From: Nigrospora sphaerica
Lineage: Eukaryota > Ascomycota > Sordariomycetes > Amphisphaeriales > Apiosporaceae
DNA length: 64,000 nucleotides
Assembly (NCBI GenBank): GCA_018287875.1
Contig: JAGVVL010000001.1
Location: forward strand, 8,184,001-8,248,000
Reading direction: 5' to 3'
The notes under the pieces were generated by a model. The model ran no database searches. It was given only the letters and a program-made list of their open reading frames with translations, and was not told where the DNA came from. Each line of letters starts with the position of its first letter. Position 1 is the stretch's first letter. A program made the position numbers and the translations under genes. Shown one piece after another: positions 1 through 11,408 of the stretch.

Positions 1-357
1 GGCCACTGCGGCGCCGCCGCCCTCGCCTGGCCGCCCGCCCGCCTCGCCTTCGTCGGCGTCGACCCCCCCTACCTGGCCCCGGCCGCCCGCGCCGCCGCCC
101 GCGACGCCCGCGACGCCGCCCGCGCCGCCGCCACCCTCGCCGGCAACGCTCAGGCCCTCGAAGACTGGCGCCGCGACCCCCACGGCACCGGCCCCGCCCT
201 CGCCGCCAAGCGCCGCCGCCGGAACCCATGGGCCGTCGCTCAGGACCTCTTCGACTGCGACGAGGACCGCCGCCGCAGCGGCGTCCGCACCCTCCGCCTC
301 GACGACGGCCAGGAGGTCCTGGACCCCAAGGCCACGCAGCCCTGGTCGTCCCTTTGA
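1..357 (+). CDS. C-terminal fragment of an unidentified Ala/Arg-rich protein
   Basis: Frame 1 is open from the window edge to a TGA at 355-357, giving 118 residues with no start codon, so the gene begins outside the window. The protein is rich in alanine, arginine and aspartate, with a basic patch (AAKRRRRNPW) near residue 75 and an acidic stretch (DCDEDRRR) after it. Almost every codon ends in C, a stronger bias than in most other genes here. This supports real coding in a GC-biased context, but long open frames also arise by chance in such sequence. I do not recognise a family. A retroelement C-terminus was considered (GHCG at the edge resembles part of an RNase H motif) but four residues are not enough. 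Confidence 0.4.
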   Translation, partial: GHCGAAALAWPPARLAFVGVDPPYLAPAARAAARDARDAARAAATLAGNAQALEDWRRDPHGTGPALAAKRRRRNPWAVAQDLFDCDEDRRRSGVRTLRLDDGQEVLDPKATQPWSSL

Positions 358-929
358 GGCTCTCGTGTCCTTACCGTGCTTGCGGTCTGGGCACCGGGGC
401 TCCCCCCCGGTAACCGTGTACGGAGTCGGGAGTCAAAGTGAGCGGGGCCCTGTCACGTCTCTCTCCATTGCGTAGCTTGCGACCCTCGAGCTTGCTTTTA
501 GCCCCGAAGAACCTTATCGAATGCCTCCATCCGGCCTTGCGACCCTTTGCGACCCGGCGCCTTCCCACATCTACCTGGCTTTGCCACCGGGTACCTTCCA
601 GCGCCTGACCTTTATACCACCTTGGCCTCCTTGAGGCGCTCTACGTAGTGTCATTCGCGGTTACCATACTACCTCTAACTCTTCGGTATTGTTCGCGGTT
701 GCCACAATACCTGTAGCTCTTCGGGATACATGATACCTTTCTGGTAACGGCATTGCTCTTCATACTGCGCATACATACTCTCCACAGCACCAAAGGATGG
801 CTTAAGCCGAGGTCATTAACTTGTCATTTCTTTTAAAGGCTCTTGGTTAAGAGCGTTTCGATCTAATCCCGTATCCCGTAAACCAGCCCCACGCACTAAC
901 ACCGCGCAAAATCAAAGGGTATCAACATT
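358..929. other. Spacer between the left-edge ORF and glutamine synthetase
   Basis: No gene is seen. It should hold the 3' ends of two converging transcripts. It contains a two-copy imperfect tandem repeat at 654-729 and is less GC-rich than the flanking coding sequence. Confidence 0.5.
654..729. repeat. Imperfect tandem repeat, two 38-bp copies
   Basis: Copies at 654-691 and 692-729 both begin TTCGCGGTT and share ACCT..AACTCTTCGG-like blocks with scattered substitutions. Its role is unknown. It lies downstream of the left-edge ORF. Confidence 0.6.
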
Positions 930-2867
930 TTACTCCTTGGCAGCACCGTAGAGTGTCTCCTGCAAGAGGGTGTCAGCAATTGTACCCGAATAGCGTACGG
1001 GCCGTAATCTCTTACCATAATGATACCAGAGATCTGGTAGGGGTCGGCGTTCGAGGCCGGGCGACGGTCTTCGAAGTAGCCGCAACCCTTGGCTGCCGTC
1101 TCGCGGGGAATGCGGATCGAGGCGCCACGGTTGGCGACGCCGTAGCTGAACTGGTCAATGGCGCCAGTCTCGTGGCGGCCGGTAAGACGCAGCTCGTTAC
1201 CCTCGCCGTAGACGGCAATGTGCTCCTTGTGGCGGGCCTCCAGCTTCTTGATGGCCGCCTCAATGTGCTTCATGCCGCCCTCGACGCGCATCTCCTCGGA
1301 CGAGAAGTTGGAGTGGAGACCAGCGCCGTTCCAGTCGCCAGGGATGGGCTTGGGCTGCACCGAGACCTTGGCGCCAAACTCCTCGGCCACACGGTGGAGC
1401 AGGAAACGTCCCATCCACAAGTGGTCGCCCATCTCGATACCCTCGCAGGGGCCGACCTGGAACTCCCACTGGGCGGGCATGACCTCGGCGTTGGTGCCCG
1501 AGATCTTGACACCGGCGTACAGGCAGGCCTTGTAGTGAGCCTCGACGATGTCGCGGCACACGACCTTGCCGGCACCCACACCGCAGTAGTAGGGGCCCTG
1601 GGGGGCAGGGAAGCCGGCGCGGGGCCAGCCGTAGGGGCGGTCCTCCATGTCGAAGAGGGTGTACTCCTGCTCCAGACCGAACCACGGCTTGTGGGCCGCG
1701 TGGGTCTGCATGAGCTTGGCACACTCATGACGGTGGTTGTACTTGTTGGGCGTGCCGTCGGCGTTCCAGCACTCGGTCAGGACCAGAATGTTGGGCGTGC
1801 CACGGAAAGGGTCGGGGAAGACGGCGACGGGTCTCAGGTAGACGTCAGAGTTCTCACCGGGGGCCTGGTTGGTCGAGGAACCGTCGAAGTTCCAAACGGG
1901 CAGGTCCTCGGGCTTGAAGACGCCATCCTCAGGCACCTTGGTGATGGTCTGCAGTGGACATGATGTCAGTAACGCAATTTTTTACGTAGGCCGAGCGGCC
2001 GAATGAGACCCCAAGGATCGCCGACTAGCCATCGAGGCGCGCATGCGTGCGGAAGCGGCGCAAGGGGGGCCGCGGCGACACTGGCAGCCGCAGGAACCCG
2101 TCATAAGCCGGCAGCCAGATGGCTCGTGGGCGACCAGAGTTGCCGCCATGGGCCCGCGAGGCGACGACGACGGCTGCACATGCCGCAATGCGTCAAGGGC
2201 GAGTGGGGTGGGTGAGCACCGGACCTGCAACAAACGCCTTGGTTTGGGCCGCCGGGTCCTCATGACGGTTTGTGTTCGAGTGCCAGCGAGGAAGGCCTGG
2301 CCCGCTTCCTAGAGGCAGGGATCACAGGCGGCGCGCTCCCTGGCAAATTCCCATGGCGCTGCGATAAGAGGCGGCGCCCTCGCCATGGCCCAGCGGACCA
2401 TGGGGCCCAGCGGCCCCAACGAGGGGCCAAAAGGCGCGCGCGCCTTTGGTGGGCGGTGGCGGCATGACAATCCAAATCAAGTAAAGGAAACACGAAACGG
2501 GGCCAGATAACGGGAAAAGACGGGCTTTACGTACTCTGCTCTTCGATCGGACACCTCCGGTCGAGTCGATCCAGATGTACTCCGCCATGGCGTTTCCCTT
2601 CTGGTCGAGACTCATGTACTTCATGAGCTGTTAGGCACACGTTAGTCACTTGTCGACCCGGCGACTCCTGCCGCCGTCAACACGACCGGCGGCCTCGAAG
2701 GGATGCGCTCACGTTCGCGGTGTACGATACATGCTGGTTGTCGGCCTGCCGGGAGAGGAATCTGTTAGCAAATCATCGCGTTATGCTGAGGGGTAATTGG
2801 CCGGCCCCAGGGTCCATGGTGGGGTTGGGCCGCCTAGGCGCACGCCTGGAAGAGGTCGACTTACCAT
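930..2867 (-). CDS. GLN1: Glutamine synthetase (type II, cytosolic)
   Basis: Catalyses ATP-dependent amidation of glutamate with ammonia, the central step of fungal nitrogen assimilation. Exons on the minus strand are 2865-2867 (the ATG alone), 2713-2745, 2535-2627, 1016-1948 and 930-959. They join in phase to 363 aa, the usual length for fungal GS. The N-terminal beta-grasp part carries WNFDGSST (residues 62-69). The catalytic part shows [10 protein letters not shown] (E136, E138), [11 protein letters not shown] (about 200-210), [11 protein letters not shown] (247-257), [10 protein letters not shown] (316-325) and [12 protein letters not shown] (336-347). The last exon adds only nine residues, ETLYGAAKE, which restores the normal fungal C-terminus. 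Without that splice the frame would run into unrelated sequence. The intron at 1949-2534 is 586 bp, much longer than the others in this window. Confidence 0.95.
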
Positions 2868-5800
2868 GGCTGCGGTTGGATGGTGGTTAAACGGAATCGA
2901 TCTAGGGTATCTGGAAGGGATCGAGAGGTTCGGACAATGCCAAAAATCAAAACCGAGTCGTCAGGACGGAGATTGGGGGGGTTATTGAATGAGAAAAGTA
3001 AAAGAAATCGCTGGCCGCTGCGGGGTGGGATCCTGAGGCTTTTAAAGTATTCCCGCCGTTGTCGGGGGGCCCGTCGCTGAGAGGCACCGCCAGTACGTAC
3101 CCCCAAAAGTAACCACGCTTACGAGTCCAGACAACCGACACGAGATAAGAGAGCGCCCGCCCACCCTGGCTGGGTGGACTGCTTCCTGGTTAGTGTCCGG
3201 AATGGGATGCCTGCGCCTTGTCGTCGCTTTTGTCGGCTGCTGCGCGTGGTGTGGGCGGCACGGTACATACATGGAACAGGAATGGAACCAGCGGTCGAAT
3301 GTGACACACAGCACATCTCGTGTGTATCTCGACTCCTGGTGCGCGTACTCCGTACCTGCTTTCTCGCCGGTGACCAATGGCCTGCCGCACGCAAAGGCGC
3401 CAATCACGCCGTCCATATCGTGTGGGATTTTCCTGCAGGGACACCCGACCGCCTAATTATCATCTACACCTCCAGATACATGATGACTGACCCCAGTGCT
3501 GATGGTGCTGGCCACTGCGTTGCCAGCCACCTGCAGGCCACCACTACTTTCTACCGGTTCCCTCCTACGGCCCCTGCGGCCTCTACGGCCTCTTCGTTGC
3601 TTTGGCCGGAACCCAGGGAAAGGTTCCTTCTCTGATTTCCGGTTCTTCCAGGGCCCCCGAAACGTGGAGGTGCATGCTGCAGCATCATGGATACAACCTC
3701 TCTATTGTTCACGATCGAGCACGGTAGAGTGGGGGTCCTGGGAATGGCAATGGGACCCGGATACCATGAGACTAGACACTTACCTAAGGTGGGGGGATGA
3801 CAGCGGCACGCCCCTACATGTAGGCCGGGTGCCCTTTCGGATGACTAGGACGTGCCCGAGGTACGCGATGCCTGATATATTGGGAGGGCCGATGGGGGGG
3901 ATAAAGGGAAAAACGAGAAAAACCTCCCCCAGTCTGGGCCCCGGCACTCTACTGCTGCCCACCAAGACGTACGTAGTAGGTAGGTAGTACGCGATGTCGA
4001 AACGTAGTGTCATAAGTTTATAGGTGGAAAGTACATGACCTACCTACCTGACCAGGTAGGTTTAAAAATAACCAGAACGACAGTCGAGGCTTGGCGTTGT
4101 GCTGCTGCACCGCCGCTGCAGCGGGCCTACCGCTAGAGCGAATGAGTAGGGTGCCTGGATTTCGGGCCTCGCACCATTTTGACAGGGCGCATTACTATAA
4201 CCCGACAGCGTGTGGTCGTCGGCTGTTTGACTGGCACCGTGTGGGTGCATCCAGACGTACGCTTGCAAGCGGCCGTTCATGCAACCAATTCAAATCCACT
4301 TATTCCGATGGATTCGTCTTCGCTGCTTCACGGTCCGATGGCTGCAGGTGCCGCTAGAAAGGACGCTCTCGTGGGCCAGGTCCATCCATTTGCTAATGGC
4401 TGCCCAACTGCTACCGAGCCTTCTCCTGATTCGGTCATGTTGGGTAAACCATTCGAGTAAACCGGCCGTGATAGGGACATGAAACTGCCGCAACCCGCCA
4501 ATCCCAGCCCTCTCCATGACTATCCGGCTTTACAACGACATACGAAGTACGAACAACCCGTACCTTTATCGGCTTGGTTTTTGAGGGGGGTAGAATACCC
4601 GGTGCAAGTCTGCGGGCGTGCTCCGTACTTGGGGAGCCTTTCCCGTTCCTCCGAAATGAAGAGGCTAAACACGGCCCCAGACCAACTCGGGCCACGCCCG
4701 ATTCCCTTGAGGTCGTTACTGAACCATATACTGGCAAATGCTGGGCCTGCTAACCGGCGAGAAGCCCCCGACCGCGGGCTCCCTTCCCCCGTATACTCAT
4801 ACGTTCTCTTCTTACACGCCAATGCGACTTTGGATCGTATGAGGGCGTACGGCGATCAAGGATGTCGATGTGATGGTTGTAGGGCGTTTGGGTATCCGTA
4901 TTCTCGGCTAACAACCACGGAACGTACCGTCTTTGCAGGGGACCACAACGCCTAATTATCTCTTAGGTAAGAGGGAGGCAAGCAAACTCGTCACCGGGCC
5001 GGTTAAGTTTCCCAGCCACGGGCTCGGCACTCAGAAGGGGGAAAGGGGTAGGCATGGTCATTGCGAAGTCAAAGCGTGAAGTATGGTTGTTCGTGACCGT
5101 AGTTGCCGGCAATACGCATACACAGCCAACCGGGCGGATGATTCCCCTGCGGTCGACCGCCTTGCATCCCATGTCCCATAGTTCGTATGACACGCCCGGA
5201 ACGAAATACCAACCGACTTGCTTGGCAACATACACGCTCTTGGCGCGTCGTCGTCTCACACCGCTGTCACGCTGCCGCGTCGTAGCTGTACGACCATGCT
5301 TGCGCATCGTCATCCGGGCGAAGTGTAATAGCCCGGAACTACCGCGTACTCGCCCGTGCCGAGTGGCAAAAACTTGGTGTGGAGTGCGTTTGGGGGGAGG
5401 AGGGTCAGGCCCCCCTTTTTCCCCGGCTGGCCCGTACAGTCCGCGCAATCGGCCTGGACCTGGAGAGAGTAGCGAGTCATCCATCCGCCATGTCGGAGCC
5501 AAGCGGAGAGGAAGGCAGGCGGCGGGTGGAACTCGAGTCGGCCATTCTCCTCTTGGTCCCCAGCCGTCGTCGAGACCATCAAAATACCAACAATTCCGAC
5601 GGGTAAATAATCAACCTGGTGAAAATTCTGACCAGGCCAACTATAGTAGTTGCCTTGTGCTGAATTACCCCCAAACCCGCCGAACCGAGAAATTCGAAAT
5701 GCACAATTGCCTCAACTGGGGCTCCTATGGACAGGGTGGGACAGACCCCTGGGCCTTGAACATTTCCCCAGCCGTGCGTCTCTTATTCGAGGTCCCCTGT

Positions 5801-7199
5801 AGGGAATTTTGTCCTAACACTCCCCCATGGTTGCCGACGGCTTGGGCATCGTCATCCGTAGTTATCCCCACGTCTCGAAATCCAGCTCGCCGCTTTCCAT
5901 TTTCGAGGGCATTTCGAGGGAACCGTCATGCATGATGTCAATAACGATGAGCACGCGACCAGGATTGAGGCTTACCGGGCTGCCTCCCCCACGGGTGGCA
6001 GTACAATACCACGGCCTCGAGCACGACGTAGTGGAATTGGGTCGCCATACACAAGGCCTACTTGCCCCCAACGAGGCAGCGCTGCAACAACACATTAGCA
6101 AATCATTTGCTCATGGCCGTGACTACTGCTATCTCTCAGACCAGTGGGTGGTTTTCCCTAGACAGAGGCAGGGGTCCCTCATATTTTCAAGCCCCCGTCG
6201 CCTCTGGCGGGGGTGTGAGGGGGTCACGGCTGCATCCCACAGCAGAGAAGGCTAGATTCGGCAGCGGCTGCGTTATCGCTGTAAGCCCATTGGCCCGTCC
6301 CGGCAGCCCAGCACACCCTCATTTTAGCCGTGACGCAGTATCCCCATCCCTAACCTGAGGGTTCCACGGGCTCGGCAGCGTGGCGGGCAGCCCCCCCGGA
6401 TTCCTGGGCTTGCCGCGACAGTGTGGGATCTAGGATGGGGGACCAGATCAAGATTGGACATTGGGGACTAGCGAGGTAGGTACGGTACCCAGCGCATCTC
6501 AGAATCCATTTGTGGGTGTGTACGGTCAACAGATCATCGAAGATACAGGACCACTACTGCCCTACACGCTGGGGATAATAAGAAAACAGCATTCTCGTCG
6601 TAGGTCATACCTCATACATCATAGCGATGACAAGACGGTCGCTGCCGTACCACCTCGTCCTCCGTCATCTGTACGCACGCCTATTTGGGACGAGAACCTG
6701 GCAGGGCACCGCAAAGTGCCAAAGGAGAGCTCTGAATGTATGGATGGACGTTTATGTTCCGTCTTCAAGATTCTGACAGCCGATCCTCCTCTTGGTTAGG
6801 CTACTCTTCTCGTCGTCGCCTGCTGATGCGCTTTACGTGGTGAAAAATTCCTTGCGAGAGAGAAGGAAGGGATGTTACTGAAAGCCGGTCATGGCTGCCT
6901 TCTTTTCCGTCACGAGCTTGTCGCACGTAAAAGCGACGCTGGTCAGCGCATTCCAATGTCCATGTCGGCCCGAAAATGACCATGAACACCTCGTTGAAGC
7001 CATATTGTTGTCAATAGGGACCAGAAGACAGTACAATACAACAAGTGGCCACACCCCCGCCGTTACCGAGCATCCCTGTCTTTCCTTGTCATACGCCCAA
7101 CTTTGGACGCATTGTTCTCAACCCCTTCTCCCGCGCTCGCCACTTTGTTATCACGTCCACGACCCGCGCCTCGCGCACCAAGTGGTACCGCCGTCCGAC
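2868..7199. other. 4.3-kb divergent spacer between glutamine synthetase and the 713-aa gene
   Basis: Open frames here (for example 5054-5935 +, or 6891-7199 in frame with the next gene) have low-complexity or random composition and no recognisable domain, so I treat them as chance. The spacer holds the promoters and leaders of both flanking genes, GGTA/TACC tetramer clusters around 3975-4060 and a short perfect inverted repeat at 4043-4060. Nothing else was recognised. Confidence 0.5.
4043..4060. repeat. Short inverted repeat made of CCTACCTG / CAGGTAGG
   Basis: The 8-nt arms are perfect complements with a 2-nt spacer. It sits inside a GGTA/TACC-rich patch of the large spacer upstream of glutamine synthetase. 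Confidence 0.6.
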
Positions 7200-9341
7200 A
7201 TGAATTGGACCGAAGGCAACCTCGCCCGTCATTCCCGAGGCAGGTCCGCCAAAGACGATGCCTTGGAGCGCCAAAAACAGTACTTCGCCAGAGCGCGCAC
7301 TCGGCTCTTGAATGGCGTGGTAAATCCTAGCCCGAGTATACTTTCCATTCCGGAGGCTAGACATGACGTATCTTCAAGCCGCGGGGTCCAATTTGGCCGT
7401 GGGGACGAACCACGTGCAACCAAACGACGGCGCGATGATAATTCAGCCTACCTCAGTCGCGGTGGAGCTGCGGGTACGTCTTTCGGGAACGAAGGTGTAT
7501 TTCTACACAGCATCATAAAGACACCAGCCCCAGCACCAGCACCAGCAGATGGCCTTGAAGGGGAGGACGACTCACTACGGAAACGGCGGAAGCTTCTGGG
7601 CAAGACTGACTGGGCTGGCCTCAATATGCAGCAGCCGCTTGAGCTGACATTTCCAGGCATACGGCAGCCCGGTCAACTATGGGGCAAGCAAAACGGCCCG
7701 CGGAGGCCTTCCCAAGCAAGAGTCCGCGATGCTCAATTTACTAATGAACGATGTTCCGACATCACAACCGGCAGGAAGCATCAAGGCCCATCATCGCCTC
7801 GCATCAGAGTACAGATTGGAAGTCAACGGATGTCGCATGGGACCTGCTCCACCTCGCGAAGATCCAAAGAGAGAAGCTCCTCGACTTTGTCCACGTCCCC
7901 CGGCAACAGAGGTAACCGAGCCAACTCTACGTGCCGATTGAAAGAGCCATCATCGTCGAGTGTGGAAGGTTGCTATGCCCATTCCGAGCAAGGTGGTGGC
8001 AGGGTCCATCCTATACCGTTCATTTCGAAGAACTTGTTGTCCTATGACGATCATCGCAAGCCGTACAAACGCTTCAGTCCAGAGCACCGCTTGCGCTTAC
8101 AACCTAAGATTCACGAGCCCGTACCGTTACGCTCTGGACGTTTTCCAGTGCTACAATGGTCCTCCCCGCGAGCAGAGGATTCGCAAAGTATGCTCGTCGA
8201 GACTGGAAGGCGATCTGTTAGACCCCCCTCACAGCTCGTCGACGAGAGGAGGTGGTTTAAGTTGACAGAATCTCCGAGCGAGGAGCTTATCGCATTGAAT
8301 CGAGGATCTTCGCTACTTGGGAGTCCCAGTTTCTGCTTAACGAACCGCATGAGCGTATGCGGGGAAAAGCATTGCTCAAGTTGCATCATTTCAGACGACT
8401 CACAAGGTTCTACTGCCGCGCCCGCCACATATGACCCAATGAATTCGTCTGACCCAAATGGCTTTTTCGAGTCAGTTGAGAGCGAAGTAAGCGCTGGTAC
8501 TTCTTCTCGACCCCATGGGGTTGTCCAGCCCCCCGTCGTCGCTGTCTCACAGTCACGTCACGCCATCACAACTGAAAGCCCTAACAAAAGATCCAAGAGC
8601 GAGGTCCCATCAGGAGAAGTTGATGAGGATGAAGACCAAGTGTGGAAGGACTTTATATCTGAGAACGAGGGCGATGGGTCTCAGCGACGTGCGTTTATCG
8701 AAGCTGCGCGGTCTGCAGCTAAATGTTTTGGGGCTTCGGACCCTTCCACAACGAGCAGCAGCAGTCTGTGTTCTGAAATACTGCAATTGATGACGGAGAA
8801 AATTGAAACTCGGGTATCTGCCCATGGTACTGATCCGGAAAGCCCGGGGACCTCCGGGAACAGCAACGATTCCCATGATGGAGAAGGCATGCCGATCGAC
8901 CTGAGTAACATGGCTTCATATTGGTCGGAAACCTCGGAACCGCCGAGGCTGGTCGAGCCTCATGTCAGTCATGCCCTACCCCAGTCGGAGGTGGATGCCT
9001 CTCCAGTCCCCTTAGACGGGCCGACTTCCCCCAAGGACTTGGGGTCTCCGTCTATGGTAGTGTCTTCCGACCCAGACAGTACGATGGCGATCAAGGCCTC
9101 CTCGTCCGAGGACCAGGGAACAGAAGAAAGCCGGCAACCGTTCCAATTCGCGGTGCCCCGCACCTTTGTTGGAAAACTAGCAGACACAGACAACGTCGTT
9201 GGTGTGCAACCACTGCAGAGCAAACCAGGGCGGGGCTGGGGTAGGGGGCGGCGTAGACGGAAGGCTGAGGATTGGAGAACAAATATCCGGAGTCTGCCGG
9301 ATTTCGATGAGGACCCCATTGAGGATGCGGATGAAGATTGA
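7200..9341 (+). CDS. Unrecognised 713-aa intronless protein, basic patches and acidic tail
   Basis: One uninterrupted frame. I chose the ATG at 7200 (MNWTEGNLARHSRG) because the 103 in-frame residues upstream from the ATG at 6891 look like untranslated leader. The N-terminal start followed by an RQKQYFARAR-like segment resembles a short conserved start I associate with uncharacterised Pezizomycotina proteins; this is recollection, not a search. Visible features are a likely nuclear localisation patch (RATKRRRDD, about residue 75), an Ala-Pro run, KRRK around 125, long Ser/Thr/Pro-rich and presumably disordered stretches, acidic DEDEDQVWKDF around 475, and a basic cluster GRGWGRGRRRRK just before an acidic C-terminus (DFDEDPIEDADED). 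A nuclear role is plausible from the basic motifs but is inference. No enzymatic domain is visible. Confidence 0.75.
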   Translation: MNWTEGNLARHSRGRSAKDDALERQKQYFARARTRLLNGVVNPSPSILSIPEARHDVSSSRGVQFGRGDEPRATKRRRDDNSAYLSRGGAAGTSFGNEGVFLHSIIKTPAPAPAPADGLEGEDDSLRKRRKLLGKTDWAGLNMQQPLELTFPGIRQPGQLWGKQNGPRRPSQARVRDAQFTNERCSDITTGRKHQGPSSPRIRVQIGSQRMSHGTCSTSRRSKERSSSTLSTSPGNRGNRANSTCRLKEPSSSSVEGCYAHSEQGGGRVHPIPFISKNLLSYDDHRKPYKRFSPEHRLRLQPKIHEPVPLRSGRFPVLQWSSPRAEDSQSMLVETGRRSVRPPSQLVDERRWFKLTESPSEELIALNRGSSLLGSPSFCLTNRMSVCGEKHCSSCIISDDSQGSTAAPATYDPMNSSDPNGFFESVESEVSAGTSSRPHGVVQPPVVAVSQSRHAITTESPNKRSKSEVPSGEVDEDEDQVWKDFISENEGDGSQRRAFIEAARSAAKCFGASDPSTTSSSSLCSEILQLMTEKIETRVSAHGTDPESPGTSGNSNDSHDGEGMPIDLSNMASYWSETSEPPRLVEPHVSHALPQSEVDASPVPLDGPTSPKDLGSPSMVVSSDPDSTMAIKASSSEDQGTEESRQPFQFAVPRTFVGKLADTDNVVGVQPLQSKPGRGWGRGRRRRKAEDWRTNIRSLPDFDEDPIEDADED

Positions 9342-10686
9342 GAAAGACCTGAAACCCATGGTTTCCGAGCAAGAGAATCTTGCACATAGCATTACGTATA
9401 TCTTACTTGAGCTGGAGCTGATTGCTAGGTTGACGGCCATATTCAAAACTGAATTCGAGGCATGTTAGGTTTTATAGAGGCCAGTGTAGAGGACGGTGAG
9501 GTTAGTACGAGCGAGCAAACTGAATGCATATTGAGTGTGCCGAACCCATTGTCTCTCTGCTCAAGTATGGCCGGTACAAGTTAGGCTCTTAAGTGTTTGC
9601 CGGCATGTTGTCAACCTTTGTAGTGCACGGTAGGTGATACACAGGTCCTGCTGTGACTGTGCAGGCAACGATGCCGGGACGTCAGAACCCAATGTGTAAG
9701 GGACCCAGGAGACAGGTACGCAGTACAGCGCAACTTTCAATTCGGCTTTCCCCATGTCGGTGGAGTGCCAACCGAGCTGCCGAACCATATGTCCAGAGTA
9801 CCTCTTGAGGTAGGCAACGTTGGCGATGGAAAGAAGTGTGCGCATCTAGTTGTAGATGAGGGCACCGGCTCAATGACGGATCTCACTGGAAGCGCTCAAG
9901 GGGCAGAAGCATCGGTTGGCTTGGGAATGTGCATCTTCCTCTTTTTGCCAGTATGATTCATCACTTTGTATCTCTCTCCCCCCTCCTACTAACTTCCGTG
10001 AGCTTGCCTACTGCAAGTGGAAACTGGGCTGGAAGTTTACGCTAATGGGTTGGTATGGATGCTACGAGGAGTCGATGGCCTATCCACGCTGGAGGTGGTA
10101 CCTGAGCCTACAAGGCCTACGGGTGCGCCTACCTACTTCCTGAAACCGCGCGCGCCCCCCCCCCCCCCCCCCCCCAAACCCCCAAAGAAAGGCACGTTAG
10201 TATCCCCGTACCTCTCTTGAGGTCACATAATGCGGAAATGCGGGTTGGCGGCTGGAGCAATCACCATCCTCATCGGTCAGCGATAACCGCTGCCTCAATT
10301 TCCTGATAGCCCGTCTTTGTCCGCCATTCTCATTGACCCCTCCCCCCTCCCCATCCCCCATTGACCTTGCGACGTGTCCGCCCGCCAGCCTCAGTTTGTA
10401 ATACCTAAGCCAGCTGCCACCATTCCCGTTCCATTCCTTGCACCACAGCCGCCAACCGCTGCTGCCGGGTGCTGTTGGGTTTTTGACCATATCCATCCCA
10501 CTCTCCGGCCCCGTCGCCAGTAACCAACCACAGGTCGCAAGCTTCTTCCCCCCCTTCGCATTCTCTCGCTGCAGCGACATTCGACACAACGACCACACGG
10601 CTCTTCGTGCCCCGTACTCTCCATCCTTCTGCCACCATCGCATCCTCCGACACCGACCGAAACCCGATCTAGGCACCGCCAACACC
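9342..10686. other. Spacer before UBC9
   Basis: No gene is seen. It contains a 21-nt C homopolymer at 10155-10175. The last 350 bp are pyrimidine-rich, consistent with the leader or core promoter of UBC9. Confidence 0.5.
10155..10175 (+). repeat. Poly-C tract (21 nt)
   Basis: An uninterrupted run of C preceded by alternating GC. It is prone to slippage and assembly error, so the exact length is uncertain. Confidence 0.8.
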
Positions 10687-11408
10687 ATGGCCCTCTGCCA
10701 GATGCGCCTCGCCGAAGAGCGGTACGTTGCCCGCCCCGACAGGCCTACGTACACGGTCGGTATCTAGGGTAGGCACCGGACTGACGTTTCGCGTACCAGA
10801 AAGCAGTGGAGAAAGGATCACCCGTTCGGGTTCTGGGCCCGCCCGACCAAGGACAAGAACGGCGTGATGGACCTCAAGGTCTGGGAGTGCGGCATCCCCG
10901 GCAAAGAGAAGACTATGTGGGAGGGCGGCATGTTCAAGATGACCATGACTTTTCCTGATGGTATGTGGAGCGATCCGGGCACCTCTGCCATACCCCGTCC
11001 CCGACGGCATCGCCTCGCCACTAACACGTTCGGCTGCTACACAGAGTACCCGACAAAGCCTCCGAAGTGTGAGTCCCCGGCTCCCAACCGCGCCCACCAC
11101 GTGGGCATCGCTAAGGAGATGGCGAGACTGACCAACGATTACAACATGTAGGCAAGTTCACGCCGCCGTTGTTCCACCCGAATGTGTACCCCTCTGGCAC
11201 GGTATGCCTATCGATCCTCAACGAGGAAGAGGGATGGAAGCCTGCCATCACGGTGAAGCAGATTGCACTGGGCGTCCAGGATCTTCTCGACACCCCGAAC
11301 CCTGAATCGCCTGCCCAGGCCGAGGCGTATAATCTGTTCAAGAAGGACCGCGCCGAATACGAGCGAAGAGTCAAGCGCGTGGTCAAGGAGAATGCACCCA
11401 GCGCCTAG
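10687..11408 (+). CDS. UBC9: SUMO-conjugating E2 enzyme UBC9
   Basis: Takes SUMO from the E1 enzyme onto its active cysteine and passes it to lysines of target proteins, mainly in the nucleus. Exons are 10687-10721, 10800-10960, 11045-11068 (only 24 nt) and 11152-11408, giving 158 aa, the standard size of UBC9. All junction phases agree. The E2 core is complete: [24 protein letters not shown], the HPN motif and catalytic Cys92 in [15 protein letters not shown], then [12 protein letters not shown]. The basic N-terminal helix (RLAEERKQWRK), the SUMO/E1-binding surface of the family, is retained. Ubiquitin E2s are the only alternative, and this N-terminus with the GIPGKE loop points to UBC9. Confidence 0.96.

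Noticed and set aside
953..1963. 336-codon open frame opposite glutamine synthetase
   Set aside because: It mirrors the codon pattern of the real gene on the other strand, a known effect of strong GC bias at third positions. The sense strand has clear family motifs.
5054..5935. 293-codon plus-strand frame in the first large spacer
   Set aside because: Composition is random, there is no domain, no conserved block and no supporting splice pattern.
6891..7199. N-terminal extension of the 713-aa protein from the ATG at 6891
   Set aside because: The extra 103 residues are Ser/Leu/Cys/His-rich like untranslated leader, whereas the downstream ATG begins a conserved-looking MNWTEG start.
10155..10175. 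Poly-C tract as a telomere-like or functional element
   Set aside because: It is a plain homopolymer with no repeat unit and may be a slippage or assembly artefact.
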